A program made the translations under genes and the position numbers. From Sphingomonadaceae bacterium (lineage in GTDB: Bacteria > Pseudomonadota > Alphaproteobacteria > Sphingomonadales > Sphingomonadaceae): DNA of 56,035 nucleotides. Of this stretch, positions 9,055 to 17,889 are shown in pieces. The DNA is taken from NCBI GenBank assembly GCA_030147805.1, contig JASBUR010000043.1, forward strand, positions 1 to 56,035, in the 5' to 3' direction. The number at the start of each line of letters is the position of its first letter. The first letter of the stretch is position 1. Below the pieces are notes generated by a model. The model was given only the letters and a program-made list of their open reading frames with translations. It was not told where the DNA came from and made no database searches.

Positions 9055-10305
9055 ATGCGCTTCCTGACCCTGGCCCTTGCCCTGTTGACGCTGCACGCCT
9101 GTGCGGCGCCGGCCGACCGTGCGGCGCCGACGATCGCGGTGGAATCGCGCGCGCCGGTGACCATCCTGATCTCGCTCGACGGCTTCCGCGCCGACTATCT
9201 CGATCGCGGGATCACGCCGCATCTGTCGCAGCTGGCGACCGAGGGCGTGCGCGCGGCGATGCGCCCGTCCTTTCCGAGCAAGACCTTTCCTAATCACTGG
9301 ACGCTCGTCACCGGCCTGCGTCCCGACCGCCACGGCATCGTCGCCAATCGCATCGAGGTGGAGGGGCGGACCGACGTCTTCACCATGGCGAGCGACGATC
9401 CGTGGTGGTGGAACGGCGCGGTACCGATCTGGGTCGACGCCGAAAAGGCCGGGGTGCGCACCGCGACGATGTTCTGGCCGGGGTCGATCGTCGCGATCGG
9501 CGGCACCAAGGCGGCAGACTGGCCCTACAAGATCGCCGGCGGCACGCGGCCGCAGGATTTCCTGCAATATTATGAGGAGATCGGCACCACGCAGCGCGTC
9601 GCCACGCTGATCGACTGGCTGCGGCGGCCACCGGCGACGCGACCGCGCCTGCTCACCACCTATTTCGAGGCGGTCGATACCGTCGGGCACGAGCGCGGGA
9701 CCGATCATCGCGAGACCGACAAGGCGATCGCCGAGGTCGATGCCGCGATCGGCGCGCTCGTCGCCGGCCTCGCCGAGCTGCGCCAGCCCGCCAATCTGGT
9801 GATCGTCGCCGATCACGGCATGGCGGCGGTGAGCCGCGACCGGGCGGTGGCGCTCGATACCCTCCTGACCGCCGGCGACTATCGCGCCATCGAGACCGGC
9901 CCCTATGCCGGCATCGTCGCGACCCCGGGCCGCGAGGCGGCGGTCGAGGCGGCGCTGCTCAAGCCGCATCCGCACATGGAATGCTGGCGCAAGGCCGAGA
10001 TCCCGGCGCGGCTGCACTATGGCCGCCATCCGCGCGTGCCGCCCTACCTCTGCCTTGCCGAGGTAGGCTGGCAGGTGGTCGACAAGAGCGGCACCGCCTT
10101 CGACGGCGGCGCGCACGGCTATGACGGCGCCGTACCCGAGATGGCGGCGCTGTTCGTCGCGCACGGGCCGGCGTTCGTGTCCGGCCGAACGCTGCCCACC
10201 TTCGACAATCCCGACGTGCACGCGTTGCTGCGCCGCCTGACCGGCCTGCCGCCCGCGACGGGTACAGATGGCAGCGACGCGGTGTTCGCGACGGTCCTGC
10301 GCTGA
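9055..10305 (+). CDS. Ectonucleotide pyrophosphatase/phosphodiesterase family protein
   Basis: This 416-aa protein belongs to the alkaline phosphatase superfamily, NPP branch. The metal-binding segment ISLDGFRADYLDRG is followed by FPSKTFPNHWTLVTG, in which the Thr is the expected nucleophile, then FEAVDTVGHERG and VIVADHGM, which provide the remaining Zn ligands. The N-terminus MRFLTLALALLTLHAC has a hydrophobic core ending in Cys, compatible with a lipoprotein signal. It probably hydrolyses nucleotide or phosphodiester substrates in the periplasm; the substrate cannot be told from sequence. The start at 9055 gives the signal peptide directly, whereas the longer frame adds polar codons. Confidence 0.85.
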   Translation: MRFLTLALALLTLHACAAPADRAAPTIAVESRAPVTILISLDGFRADYLDRGITPHLSQLATEGVRAAMRPSFPSKTFPNHWTLVTGLRPDRHGIVANRIEVEGRTDVFTMASDDPWWWNGAVPIWVDAEKAGVRTATMFWPGSIVAIGGTKAADWPYKIAGGTRPQDFLQYYEEIGTTQRVATLIDWLRRPPATRPRLLTTYFEAVDTVGHERGTDHRETDKAIAEVDAAIGALVAGLAELRQPANLVIVADHGMAAVSRDRAVALDTLLTAGDYRAIETGPYAGIVATPGREAAVEAALLKPHPHMECWRKAEIPARLHYGRHPRVPPYLCLAEVGWQVVDKSGTAFDGGAHGYDGAVPEMAALFVAHGPAFVSGRTLPTFDNPDVHALLRRLTGLPPATGTDGSDAVFATVLR

Positions 10306-10309
10306 ACGG

Positions 10310-11905
10310 TCAGGCCGCTTCGGTTTCGCTGGCGAGCGCCTTGGCGGCGGCATAATCTGCCTTGCCGTTGGGCGCGCGCGGCACCCTCGCCACCAGCACG
10401 ACGCGCTTGGGGGCCTTGTAGCCGGCAAGGTGGGCGCGGACATGCGCGATCAGCGCCGTCGGATCGGCGCCCGGCGCCTCGACCACCGCGGTCACCGCCT
10501 GCCCCCATTTCTCGTCGGCGACGCCGAACACCAGCGCATCCTCGACGAGTGGGTGCGTCTTCAACGACTCCTCGACCTCCTCGGGGAAGATTTTCTCGCC
10601 GCCGCTGTTGATGCAGTGGCTGCCGCGACCGAGCAGGATGATCGTACCGTCGTCCTCGATCATCGCCTGATCGCCGGCGAGGCAATAGCGCTTGCCGTCG
10701 ACCTCGGCGAAGGTGCGCGCGGTCTTCTCGGCGTCCTTGTAATAGCCGCGCGGCAGCAGCCCGCCGCGCGCCACGCGACCGATCTGCCCCGACCCGCGCG
10801 CCACCGGCCGCATGTCCTCGTCGAGCACCAGCGTGTCCTCGTCGCCGACGAAGCGCGTCGGCCGGCCGGCGTCGGCGGCGGTGGTGAACGAGGTGCCCAT
10901 GCCGAGCGCCTCGCTCGACGAGAAGGCGTCGGCGAGCACCATCAGCGGATTGTGACGGAGGAGACCGGCCTTGACCTCGGGGCTCCACATCGTGCCCGAC
11001 GACAGCATGACGCGCAGCGAGGCGATTGCCGCGGAATCGCCGCTCTCGTCGAGCGCGCGCAGCAGCGGCCGCGCGAAGGCGTCGCCGACGATGATCAAGC
11101 TGTCGGGTTGCCAGCGCCGCGCGGTCGCCAGCGCCTCGATCGGTTGGAAGCTGCGATCGGTCAGCGTGATCACGGTGCCGCCGCGTGCCAGCGCCATCAG
11201 GCCGCCGAGGAAGCCGGTGCCGTGCATCAGCGGCGGGCCGACCAGCACGCGCTGACGCACCTCGGCGGCACGGATGGCGTCGAGCCATTGCTCGACGCTT
11301 TCCGGCGGATCGACCATCAGGACGCCGCCGCGCGTCAGGATCGCCCACATGTCGCCCTGGTCCCACATCACGCCCTTGGGCATGCCGGTGGTGCCGCCGG
11401 TGTAGATGAACATCATGTCGCTGGGTTGATAGTCGAGCGCCGGCGGGGCGGCTTGCCGCTTCGCGACGCTCTCATAGTCGACCGCGAACGGCGCGGTCTC
11501 GCCGCCGACCTGCACCCACAGGCGCACCAGCGGTAGCCGGCCGCGGATGCCGTCGATGACCTCGGCGAAGTCGCCGTCGAAGACCACGACGGCGCTGTCC
11601 GAATTGTCGAGGATGTAGAGCAGCTCCTCGCCGGTGTAGCGGTAGTTGACGTTGACATGGACGAGCCGCGCCTTGAACCCGGCGACCGTGGTCTCGAGGT
11701 AGGCCGGCGAGTTGCGCATCAGGTGCGCGATCTTGTCGCCCGGCACGGCGCCGGCGGCGATGAACGCCTGCGCCAGCGCGTCGGTACGTCGGTCGAAGTC
11801 GCCCCAGCCGATGACTCGCTCGCCATGGATGAGCGCCGGATCGCCCGGTGGCACCGCACGTGCCACGGCCGAGAATATGCGTCCGAAGCTCCAGCTTTCC
11901 GCCAT
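10310..11905 (-). CDS. Acyl-CoA synthetase (AMP-forming)
   Basis: A 531-aa adenylate-forming enzyme. The ATP-binding motif YTGGTTGMPKG lies near residue 175, and the C-terminal hinge region contains GRGSHCINSGGEKIFPEEVE followed by YKAPKRVVLVARVPRAPNGK, where the final Lys is the expected catalytic residue. It activates a carboxylic or fatty acid to its CoA thioester. The chain-length preference cannot be read. The ATG at 11905 is preceded by GGGGAGG at a good distance. It shares an 84-bp divergent intergenic region with the oxidoreductase at 11990. Confidence 0.88.
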   Translation of the reverse strand: MAESWSFGRIFSAVARAVPPGDPALIHGERVIGWGDFDRRTDALAQAFIAAGAVPGDKIAHLMRNSPAYLETTVAGFKARLVHVNVNYRYTGEELLYILDNSDSAVVVFDGDFAEVIDGIRGRLPLVRLWVQVGGETAPFAVDYESVAKRQAAPPALDYQPSDMMFIYTGGTTGMPKGVMWDQGDMWAILTRGGVLMVDPPESVEQWLDAIRAAEVRQRVLVGPPLMHGTGFLGGLMALARGGTVITLTDRSFQPIEALATARRWQPDSLIIVGDAFARPLLRALDESGDSAAIASLRVMLSSGTMWSPEVKAGLLRHNPLMVLADAFSSSEALGMGTSFTTAADAGRPTRFVGDEDTLVLDEDMRPVARGSGQIGRVARGGLLPRGYYKDAEKTARTFAEVDGKRYCLAGDQAMIEDDGTIILLGRGSHCINSGGEKIFPEEVEESLKTHPLVEDALVFGVADEKWGQAVTAVVEAPGADPTALIAHVRAHLAGYKAPKRVVLVARVPRAPNGKADYAAAKALASETEAA

Positions 11906-11989
11906 CGTCGACCTCCCCAGGTACGTGCTTTTTCTCGTTGCATGCGAGGCTAGCGGCGAGGAAGCTGCCGCAAAAGAGGGGAGTGAGCT

Positions 11990-12961
11990 TTGCGCGCCTG
12001 GGTCTGCCACGAACTGACCGCCGACCGGTCCGGCCTTCGCTTCGAGCCCGACTGGCGCGACCCGCCCGAGCCGGGCCCCAACCAGCTGCGCGTCCGGCTC
12101 ACCGCCGCGGCGCTCAACTATCCCGACCTGCTGATGCTGTCGGGCGGCTACCAGTTCAGACCCGAGCTGCCGTTCGTTCCGGGAGTCGAGGCCTGCGGGA
12201 TCATCGACGAGGTCGGCGAGGGGCTGCTCGGTGACCTGATCGGCGAACGCGTCATCGTCGGCGCGCGCAGCGGCTGCCTCGCCGAGCTGATCACCGTCGA
12301 TGCCGCGCAGGTGCGTCCGGTGCCGGCGGGGCTCCACGACGACGAGGCCGCGGCGCACAGCGTCGGCACGCTGACCGCCTATGTGTCGCTGGCGGTCCGG
12401 GGGCGCCTACAGCGCGGCGAGCGGCTGCTGGTGCTGGGAGCCGGCGGCGGCGTCGGTCTCGCGGCGGTCGGTACCGCCAAAGCGCTGGGCGCCACGGTCA
12501 TCGCCGCGACGAGCGATGCGGGCAAGGCCGAGGTCATTCGCGCCGCCGGCGCCGATGAGCTTGTGATCATCGACCGCGATGCGCCCGACCTGTCGGCGCT
12601 GAAGGGCACGATCGACATCGTCTACGACCCTGTCGGCGGCGCGGCGTTTGCGCCGGCGTTGGGCGCGCTCGCGTGGAACGGCCGATACCTGCTCGTCGGC
12701 TTCGTCGCCGGGCAGCCGTCGCCGCCGGCGACCAACCGGCTGCTGCTCAAGGGCATCGAGATCATCGGCGTGCGCGCCGGTGAACAGGGCCGGCGCGATC
12801 CCGCCGGCGGTGCCGCGGCGCAGCGGGCGATCGACGCGCTGGCGGAGGGCGGGCTGCGGCCGCATATCGGGATGAAGCGGCCGCTCGAGCGGGCGGACGA
12901 GCTGTTCGCGGCGATGGCGGAAGGGACGATCGTCGGGAAAGCCGTCGCGCTGATCGGTTAG
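11990..12961 (+). CDS. Zinc-independent NADPH:quinone oxidoreductase-like MDR protein
   Basis: The 323-aa product is a medium-chain dehydrogenase/reductase of the quinone oxidoreductase type. ALNYPDLLMLSGGYQ and PFVPGVEACGIID form the catalytic domain, and VLGAGGGVGLAAVGTAKALGA is the NADPH-binding loop. The catalytic-zinc cysteine and histidine pattern of alcohol dehydrogenases is absent. The start is a TTG at 11990, with GGGGAG about 7 nt upstream. It is divergent from an acyl-CoA synthetase, and this pairing hints at a role in fatty-acid or xenobiotic metabolism, though the substrate is unknown. Confidence 0.85.
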   Translation: MRAWVCHELTADRSGLRFEPDWRDPPEPGPNQLRVRLTAAALNYPDLLMLSGGYQFRPELPFVPGVEACGIIDEVGEGLLGDLIGERVIVGARSGCLAELITVDAAQVRPVPAGLHDDEAAAHSVGTLTAYVSLAVRGRLQRGERLLVLGAGGGVGLAAVGTAKALGATVIAATSDAGKAEVIRAAGADELVIIDRDAPDLSALKGTIDIVYDPVGGAAFAPALGALAWNGRYLLVGFVAGQPSPPATNRLLLKGIEIIGVRAGEQGRRDPAGGAAAQRAIDALAEGGLRPHIGMKRPLERADELFAAMAEGTIVGKAVALIG

Positions 12962-12975
12962 ACACCCTCTTGTAG

Positions 12976-13049
12976 CGTCATCCCCGCGAAGGCGGGGATC
13001 CATATTCCGTGGCCTCAGGGTAAGGATCCCCGCCTTCGCGGGGATGACG
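12976..13049. repeat. Palindromic intergenic repeat (CGTCAT...GCGAAGGC type), paired arms
   Basis: Inverted arms CGTCATCCCCGCGAAGGCGG... and its complement sit at the two ends of a 74-bp element between two convergent genes. It is closely related to the copy at 303-376, including the outer CGTCAT / ATGACG ends, and can fold into one long or two short hairpins. Confidence 0.85.
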
Positions 13050-13076
13050 ATAATGTCTGGGGAAGCGCCGGGGCGC

Positions 13077-13604
13077 CTACCGCTCGCGCAGCCGCGGCAT
13101 CAGCTCGACGAAGTTGCACGGCCGGTAGCGGCTGTCGAGTTGCGTCGCCAGGATGCCGTCCCAGCCGTCCTTCACCGCGCCGGTCGATCCGGGCAGCGCG
13201 AACAGATAGGTGCCGTTGGCGACGCCGGCGGTGGCGCGCGACTGGACGGTCGAGGTCCCGATAGTCCGATAGGAGAGCCAGCGGAACAGCTCGCCGAACC
13301 CCGGGATCTCCTTCTCGCAGACTTCGGCGAAGGCTTCGGGCGTCACGTCTCGGCCGGTGACGCCGGTCCCGCCGGTGGTGATCACGCAGTCGATGCTCTC
13401 GTCGGCGATCCAGCCGCTCAGCGTCTCGACCAGCAGGTCGACGTCGTCGCGGACGATCTCGCGCGCCGCGAGGACATGACCGGCGGCGGTCAGCCGCGCG
13501 ACGAGCGTGTCGCCCGATCGGTCGTCGGCGAGGGTGCGCGTGTCCGAAACGGTCAGGACGGCGATGCGGACGGGGAGGAAGGTCCGCGTCTCGTCAATCG
13601 GCAC
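13077..13604 (-). CDS. moaB: Molybdenum cofactor biosynthesis protein B
   Basis: A 175-aa MoaB/MogA family protein. VLTVSDTRT near the N-terminus, [20 protein letters not shown] in the centre and [14 protein letters not shown] are the MPT-binding signatures. It adenylylates molybdopterin or otherwise assists Moco assembly. The GTG start at 13604 overlaps the end of the lytic transglycosylase gene by 11 nt, so it is the third gene of a coupled cluster with UDG and slt. No other Moco gene is in the window. Confidence 0.9.
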   Translation of the reverse strand: MPIDETRTFLPVRIAVLTVSDTRTLADDRSGDTLVARLTAAGHVLAAREIVRDDVDLLVETLSGWIADESIDCVITTGGTGVTGRDVTPEAFAEVCEKEIPGFGELFRWLSYRTIGTSTVQSRATAGVANGTYLFALPGSTGAVKDGWDGILATQLDSRYRPCNFVELMPRLRER

Positions 13605-15330
13605 GGGCGGCGGTCCGCAGCGGCTCGGCCTTCACCGCGGTCGCGCCCGGCAGCCCGGGGAAGCGCGGCCACAGGCCCTGCGCGATCGCGCGCAGGCTGT
13701 CGGGCGCCTGTCCCTGGCGCTGCTGGTACATCCAGTAATTGCGCAGCACGACCTCGACATAGTGGCGCGTCTCGACGAACGGGATCGATTCGATGAACAG
13801 CAACGGATCGCCCTTGTCGTTGAGCGAGGCGTTCCAGTTCTTCACCGATCCCGGGCCGGCGTTGTAGGCGGCGATCACCTTGGGCAGCAGCCCCTGCGTC
13901 CAAGTCGAATCGCGCAAGCCTTCGAGGTAGCTCTGCCCCAGTTCGATGTTGAACTCGGGATCGGCGAGCCGGGCCGCGTCATGCGCTTCGCCGATCTCCT
14001 TGCAGATATCCTTCGCGGTGCCCGGCATGAGCTGCATCACCCCGCGCGCGCCGACGTGCGATTTGGCGTCGGTGACGAAGGCCGATTCCTGCAGCGCGTG
14101 CGCGAACACCAGCGACTGGTCGATGCGCCAGCCGCGGTAGGGCTTCCATGCCGGGGCGGGGAAACGCGCCGCCATCGGCGGGGTGGCGCCGGCGGGCGGG
14201 CGATGCGCCAGCCAATATTGCGTCGCCGGCAGGTTGAGCCGTGCGGCGAGCCGCAGCAGCGGTTCGTAATAGCTGTCGCCGGCGGTCGCGGCGAGGTGCC
14301 TCAGCTCGCGGTCGGCGAGGCCCAGCTGACCGATCTCGACCAGCGCGGCGGCGCGGCGGGCGCCGGGCAGCTTGGCGAGGTGGTTCCAGTCGGCCTGGAT
14401 GAAGTCGGGCTCGCTCCAGCTGTTGGTCGAGGCCTGGCCGAGCGCCTGCGACGCCAGCAGCCCGTAGAAGCTGTCGGGGTAGCGCGAGGCGGTGCGCAGC
14501 CGCGCCGAGACGTCCTGCGGCCGGCCGCACGCCATATAGGCACGGCTCGCCCAATAGGCGCCGCCGGCGCGCAGATCGGCGGTGGCGCCCTTGGCGGCGA
14601 CGCTGTCGAAATGCGCCGAGGCCTCGAGGCAATTGTCGGCGCGCCAGGCGGCGAGGCCGGCGACCCAATTGCCGAGCGCCGCCCATTCGCCGCTGCCTTC
14701 GCCCGCCGCCGCGCCCATGCGCAGCGCGCCCACATCGTCGCCCGACGTATAATAGAACCAGGCGATGCGCTGCGCCCATTCGCTGCGCGACGGCTCCTCG
14801 ACGCCGTCGCGGCGCTCGCGCCAGGCCGCCTCGGCGTCGCCCAGCCGCTTGGCGTCGATCAGCGGCTTGACCGCCTGTGCCAGCGCCACGCCCGCGGCAT
14901 CGGCCTTCGCCGAGCGTGGGGCCATCGGCGCGGTGTAGGAGACGACGCGCATCCGGCGCGCGGCGGGCATCGGCGGCAGCTCGCTGGCCCCGGCGGCGGC
15001 GGCCGCCTCGGCGAGATGCGGCGACTGCGGCAGGTCGGGATGCGCGCGTACCCAGTCGGCGAGCGCCGCCGTCGGCTTGCGCTTCAGCAGCAGATGCGCT
15101 TCGAGCACCGGGGTCAGCAGGCCGTCCGGCCGCGCCGCGATCGCCGCCTCGACCGCGCCGATGCGATCGGCATCGAGGTCGCGGAACGCCTGCGCATAGG
15201 CGGCGCGGGCGGCAGCATCGAGCTGCGCGGGGACCGCGCGCTCGGCGGCGGTAAACCGCCCGACGGCGTCTTCGGCCTGCGCCGCCACGGGGGCGGCGGC
15301 GAGCAGTAGCGATATGATGAACTTACGCAT
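13594..15330 (-). CDS. slt: Soluble lytic murein transglycosylase
   Basis: A 578-aa periplasmic protein with a signal peptide ([19 protein letters not shown]), a long alpha-superhelical middle and a C-terminal SLT domain. The domain shows [18 protein letters not shown] with the catalytic Glu in [12 protein letters not shown], and AYNAGPGSV. It cleaves peptidoglycan glycan strands with formation of anhydromuramic acid. The start overlaps the UDG stop by 8 nt, and its own stop overlaps the moaB start, so all three genes are probably cotranscribed. The domain order and length fit the Slt70 class. Confidence 0.9.
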   Translation of the reverse strand: MRKFIISLLLAAAPVAAQAEDAVGRFTAAERAVPAQLDAAARAAYAQAFRDLDADRIGAVEAAIAARPDGLLTPVLEAHLLLKRKPTAALADWVRAHPDLPQSPHLAEAAAAAGASELPPMPAARRMRVVSYTAPMAPRSAKADAAGVALAQAVKPLIDAKRLGDAEAAWRERRDGVEEPSRSEWAQRIAWFYYTSGDDVGALRMGAAAGEGSGEWAALGNWVAGLAAWRADNCLEASAHFDSVAAKGATADLRAGGAYWASRAYMACGRPQDVSARLRTASRYPDSFYGLLASQALGQASTNSWSEPDFIQADWNHLAKLPGARRAAALVEIGQLGLADRELRHLAATAGDSYYEPLLRLAARLNLPATQYWLAHRPPAGATPPMAARFPAPAWKPYRGWRIDQSLVFAHALQESAFVTDAKSHVGARGVMQLMPGTAKDICKEIGEAHDAARLADPEFNIELGQSYLEGLRDSTWTQGLLPKVIAAYNAGPGSVKNWNASLNDKGDPLLFIESIPFVETRHYVEVVLRNYWMYQQRQGQAPDSLRAIAQGLWPRFPGLPGATAVKAEPLRTAARAD

Positions 15331-16162
15331 CGATCCTCGACTTGAACGACCGCAGGTCGGCCCAGGACAGCGCCTTGTGCGCCGGCATCCTCAGCAGATA
15401 GGCGGGATTGAAGGTGGGCAGCGCCGGCACGACCGTCTCGCCGACGGCGAGGTCGATCCAGCGGCCGCGCAGCCGGGTAATGGCGGCGTCGGTATCGAAA
15501 AGCGCTTTCGAGGGCTTGTCGCCCATCACCAGCAGCGCCCGCGGGCGCACCAGTTCGATGTGGCGGCGCAGGATCAGCGTCGACAGCCAGGTCTCCTCGT
15601 CGCTCGGCGGCCGGCCGCCCGCCGCACGCCAGAGGAACAGGTTGGTGAGATAGACCGATGAGCGGTCGCGGCCGATCGCCGCGAGCATGCGGTCGAGCAG
15701 CGCGCCCGACGGTCCGGAGAAGGGGCGGCCGGTGGCGGCGTCGTCGGGCGCCGCCTCCTGGCCGACGATCATCACGCCCGACGCCGCGTCACCGTCGGCG
15801 AAGATCGGCCGGGCTCGGAGCGTCGCGGCGGCCTCGGCAAGCGCCGCCGGCGTCTCGGCGAGCGCGATCAGCCGCTCGACCGCATCGCCATCGAAGGCGG
15901 CCGGTGCGGCGGTGACGATGCGTGCGGGTGTCGGTGCGGCGGGGGGGGACGGCTCGGCCACCGGCGGTGCCGGCGCCGCGAGCCAGTTGCGCGGCGTGTC
16001 GTCGACGAGCACGTCGACGCCCGCGTCGACAAGCCATGACAAAGCCGACAAGGCGTCGGCGCGCGACGCGGCAAGACCCCCAAACCCCATGCGGCGGAAC
16101 GTCCACGCGACGTGACTACTGGTCAACTGAGGAGGCGGTTCGTATGTGTCCAGTGATGGCAT
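15323..16162 (-). CDS. Family-4-like uracil-DNA glycosylase homologue without cysteines
   Basis: The 279-aa protein has the UDG-superfamily fold signatures of family 4: RPIFADGDAASGVMIVGQEA, ATGRPFSGPSGALLDRML, YLTNLFLWR and a C-terminal FNPAYLLR. True family 4 enzymes carry four cysteines for a [4Fe-4S] cluster, but this protein contains no cysteine at all, and the GEAPG motif is altered to GQEAAP. The N-terminal 90 residues include a Pro/Ala-rich linker encoded over an eight-G run at 15941-15948. It may be an active cluster-less glycosylase or a repurposed DNA-binding protein. It heads the cluster with slt and moaB. Confidence 0.75.
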   Translation of the reverse strand: MPSLDTYEPPPQLTSSHVAWTFRRMGFGGLAASRADALSALSWLVDAGVDVLVDDTPRNWLAAPAPPVAEPSPPAAPTPARIVTAAPAAFDGDAVERLIALAETPAALAEAAATLRARPIFADGDAASGVMIVGQEAAPDDAATGRPFSGPSGALLDRMLAAIGRDRSSVYLTNLFLWRAAGGRPPSDEETWLSTLILRRHIELVRPRALLVMGDKPSKALFDTDAAITRLRGRWIDLAVGETVVPALPTFNPAYLLRMPAHKALSWADLRSFKSRIDA

Positions 16163-16208
16163 AGACGCGACGGGCCGTTGTTTCGGACCCCTGGTGGAGA
16201 GGGCGCGA

Positions 16209-17864
16209 ATGACTGAACGTGAATCGATGGCCTATGACGTGGTGGTCGTCGGCGGAGGGCCGGCAGGCCTCGCGGCGGCGATCCGCTTCAAGCAGCTCGG
16301 CCAGGAACAGGGGCACGAGGTTTCGGTCTGCGTCCTCGAAAAGGGTTCCGAAATCGGCGCGCACATCCTGTCGGGCGCGGTCATCGATCCCAAGGCGATC
16401 GACGAGCTGATCCCCGACTGGCGCGACCGCGATTGCCCGGCGGCGCAGGTGCCGGTGACCGAGAACCACCATTGGGTGCTCACCGAAGGCAAGAAGATCG
16501 AGTTCCCGCACTTCCTGCTGCCGCCGTTCATGCACAACGAGGGCTGCTATACCGGCAGTCTCGGCAATTTCTGCCGCTGGCTCGCCGGCCAGGCCGAGGC
16601 GCTCGGCGTCGAGATATTCCCCGGCTTCGCCGCCGCCGAAGTGCTGTTCAACGACGACGGGTCGGTCAAGGGCGTCGCCACCGGCGACATGGGGGTGCGC
16701 CGCGACGGCACGCATGGTCCCGCCTACCAGCCGGGGATGGAGCTTCACGCCAAATATACCTTCTTCGCCGAGGGGGTGCGCGGCCACCTGTCGAAGCAGC
16801 TGATCAGGCATTTCGATCTGGCGAAGGACTCGGCGCCGCAGGTCTATGGCCTCGGCATCAAGGAATTGTGGGACATCGATCCGGCCAAGCATGTGCCGGG
16901 GCGCGTCATCCATACGCAGGGCTGGCCGCTGACCGACGGGTGGGGCGGCGGCTTCCTCTACCATCAGGCGAACAACCAGGTGGCGCTCGGCTTCGTCACC
17001 GCGCTGTCGTACAAGAATCCCTATCTCGAGCCGTTCCAGGAGATGCAGCGCTGGAAGCTCCACCCGGCGATCCGCGAGATCCTCGAGGGCGGGCGTCGCG
17101 TGTCCTACGGTGCGCGCGCGATCAACGAGGGCGGGCTGCAATCGGTCCCCAAGCTGACCTTCCCGGGCGGCGTGCTGATCGGCTGCTCGGCAGGCTTCGT
17201 CAACGTGCCGCGCATCAAGGGCAGCCACACCGCGATGAAGACCGGGATGATGGCTGCCGAAGCCGCGTTCGCGGCGGTCAAGGGCGGGTCGGAAGGCCGC
17301 GACGAGCTGAGCGCCTACGAGACCGCCTACCAGGCGTCATGGGTCCGCAAGGAGCTCGAGGTCGTTCGCAACGCCGAGCCGGCGGTAGCCAAGTTCGGCG
17401 GCGTCCTCGGCACGCTCTACTCGGGGATCGACCTCTGGGCGCACCACCTCGGCCTCAAGCTGCCGTGGACGTTCACGCACCACGCCGACAACGAGCAGCT
17501 GTGGCGCAAGGAACATGTCCACCCGATCGCCTATCCCAAGCCCGATGGCGTCATCACCTTCGACAAGCTGTCGTCGGTGTTCCTGTCGAACACCAACCAC
17601 GAGGAGGACCAGCCGGTCCACCTGACGCTGAAGGACGCCGACGTTCCGATCACCGTGAACCTGGCGCTCTATGACGCACCCGAGCAGCGCTATTGTCCGG
17701 CGGGCGTTTATGAGATCGTGGGGCGGGAAGAGGGTGAGCCGCGGCTGCAGATCAACGCGCAGAACTGCGTCCACTGCAAGACCTGCGACATCAAGGACCC
17801 GACGCAGAACATCAACTGGGTGGTGCCGGAGGGCGGCGGCGGCCCCAACTATCCCAATATGTAG
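16209..17864 (+). CDS. etfD: Electron transfer flavoprotein-ubiquinone oxidoreductase
   Basis: This 551-aa enzyme carries electrons from ETF to ubiquinone at the inner membrane. It has an N-terminal FAD fold (DVVVVGGGPAGLAAAIRFK), the quinone-binding region GCSAGFVNVPRIKGSHTAMK and a C-terminal [4Fe-4S] ferredoxin-like segment in which the cysteines of CPAGVYE and QNCVHCKTCDIKDP are the ligands. The ATG at 16209 follows GGAGAG; an ATG six codons later is also possible. It is divergent from the UDG gene with a 46-bp gap. It completes the electron path from the acyl-CoA dehydrogenases encoded at 1 and 20469. Confidence 0.95.
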   Translation: MTERESMAYDVVVVGGGPAGLAAAIRFKQLGQEQGHEVSVCVLEKGSEIGAHILSGAVIDPKAIDELIPDWRDRDCPAAQVPVTENHHWVLTEGKKIEFPHFLLPPFMHNEGCYTGSLGNFCRWLAGQAEALGVEIFPGFAAAEVLFNDDGSVKGVATGDMGVRRDGTHGPAYQPGMELHAKYTFFAEGVRGHLSKQLIRHFDLAKDSAPQVYGLGIKELWDIDPAKHVPGRVIHTQGWPLTDGWGGGFLYHQANNQVALGFVTALSYKNPYLEPFQEMQRWKLHPAIREILEGGRRVSYGARAINEGGLQSVPKLTFPGGVLIGCSAGFVNVPRIKGSHTAMKTGMMAAEAAFAAVKGGSEGRDELSAYETAYQASWVRKELEVVRNAEPAVAKFGGVLGTLYSGIDLWAHHLGLKLPWTFTHHADNEQLWRKEHVHPIAYPKPDGVITFDKLSSVFLSNTNHEEDQPVHLTLKDADVPITVNLALYDAPEQRYCPAGVYEIVGREEGEPRLQINAQNCVHCKTCDIKDPTQNINWVVPEGGGGPNYPNM

Positions 17865-17889
17865 TGCCGCCAACCAGCGAGGGACCCGC

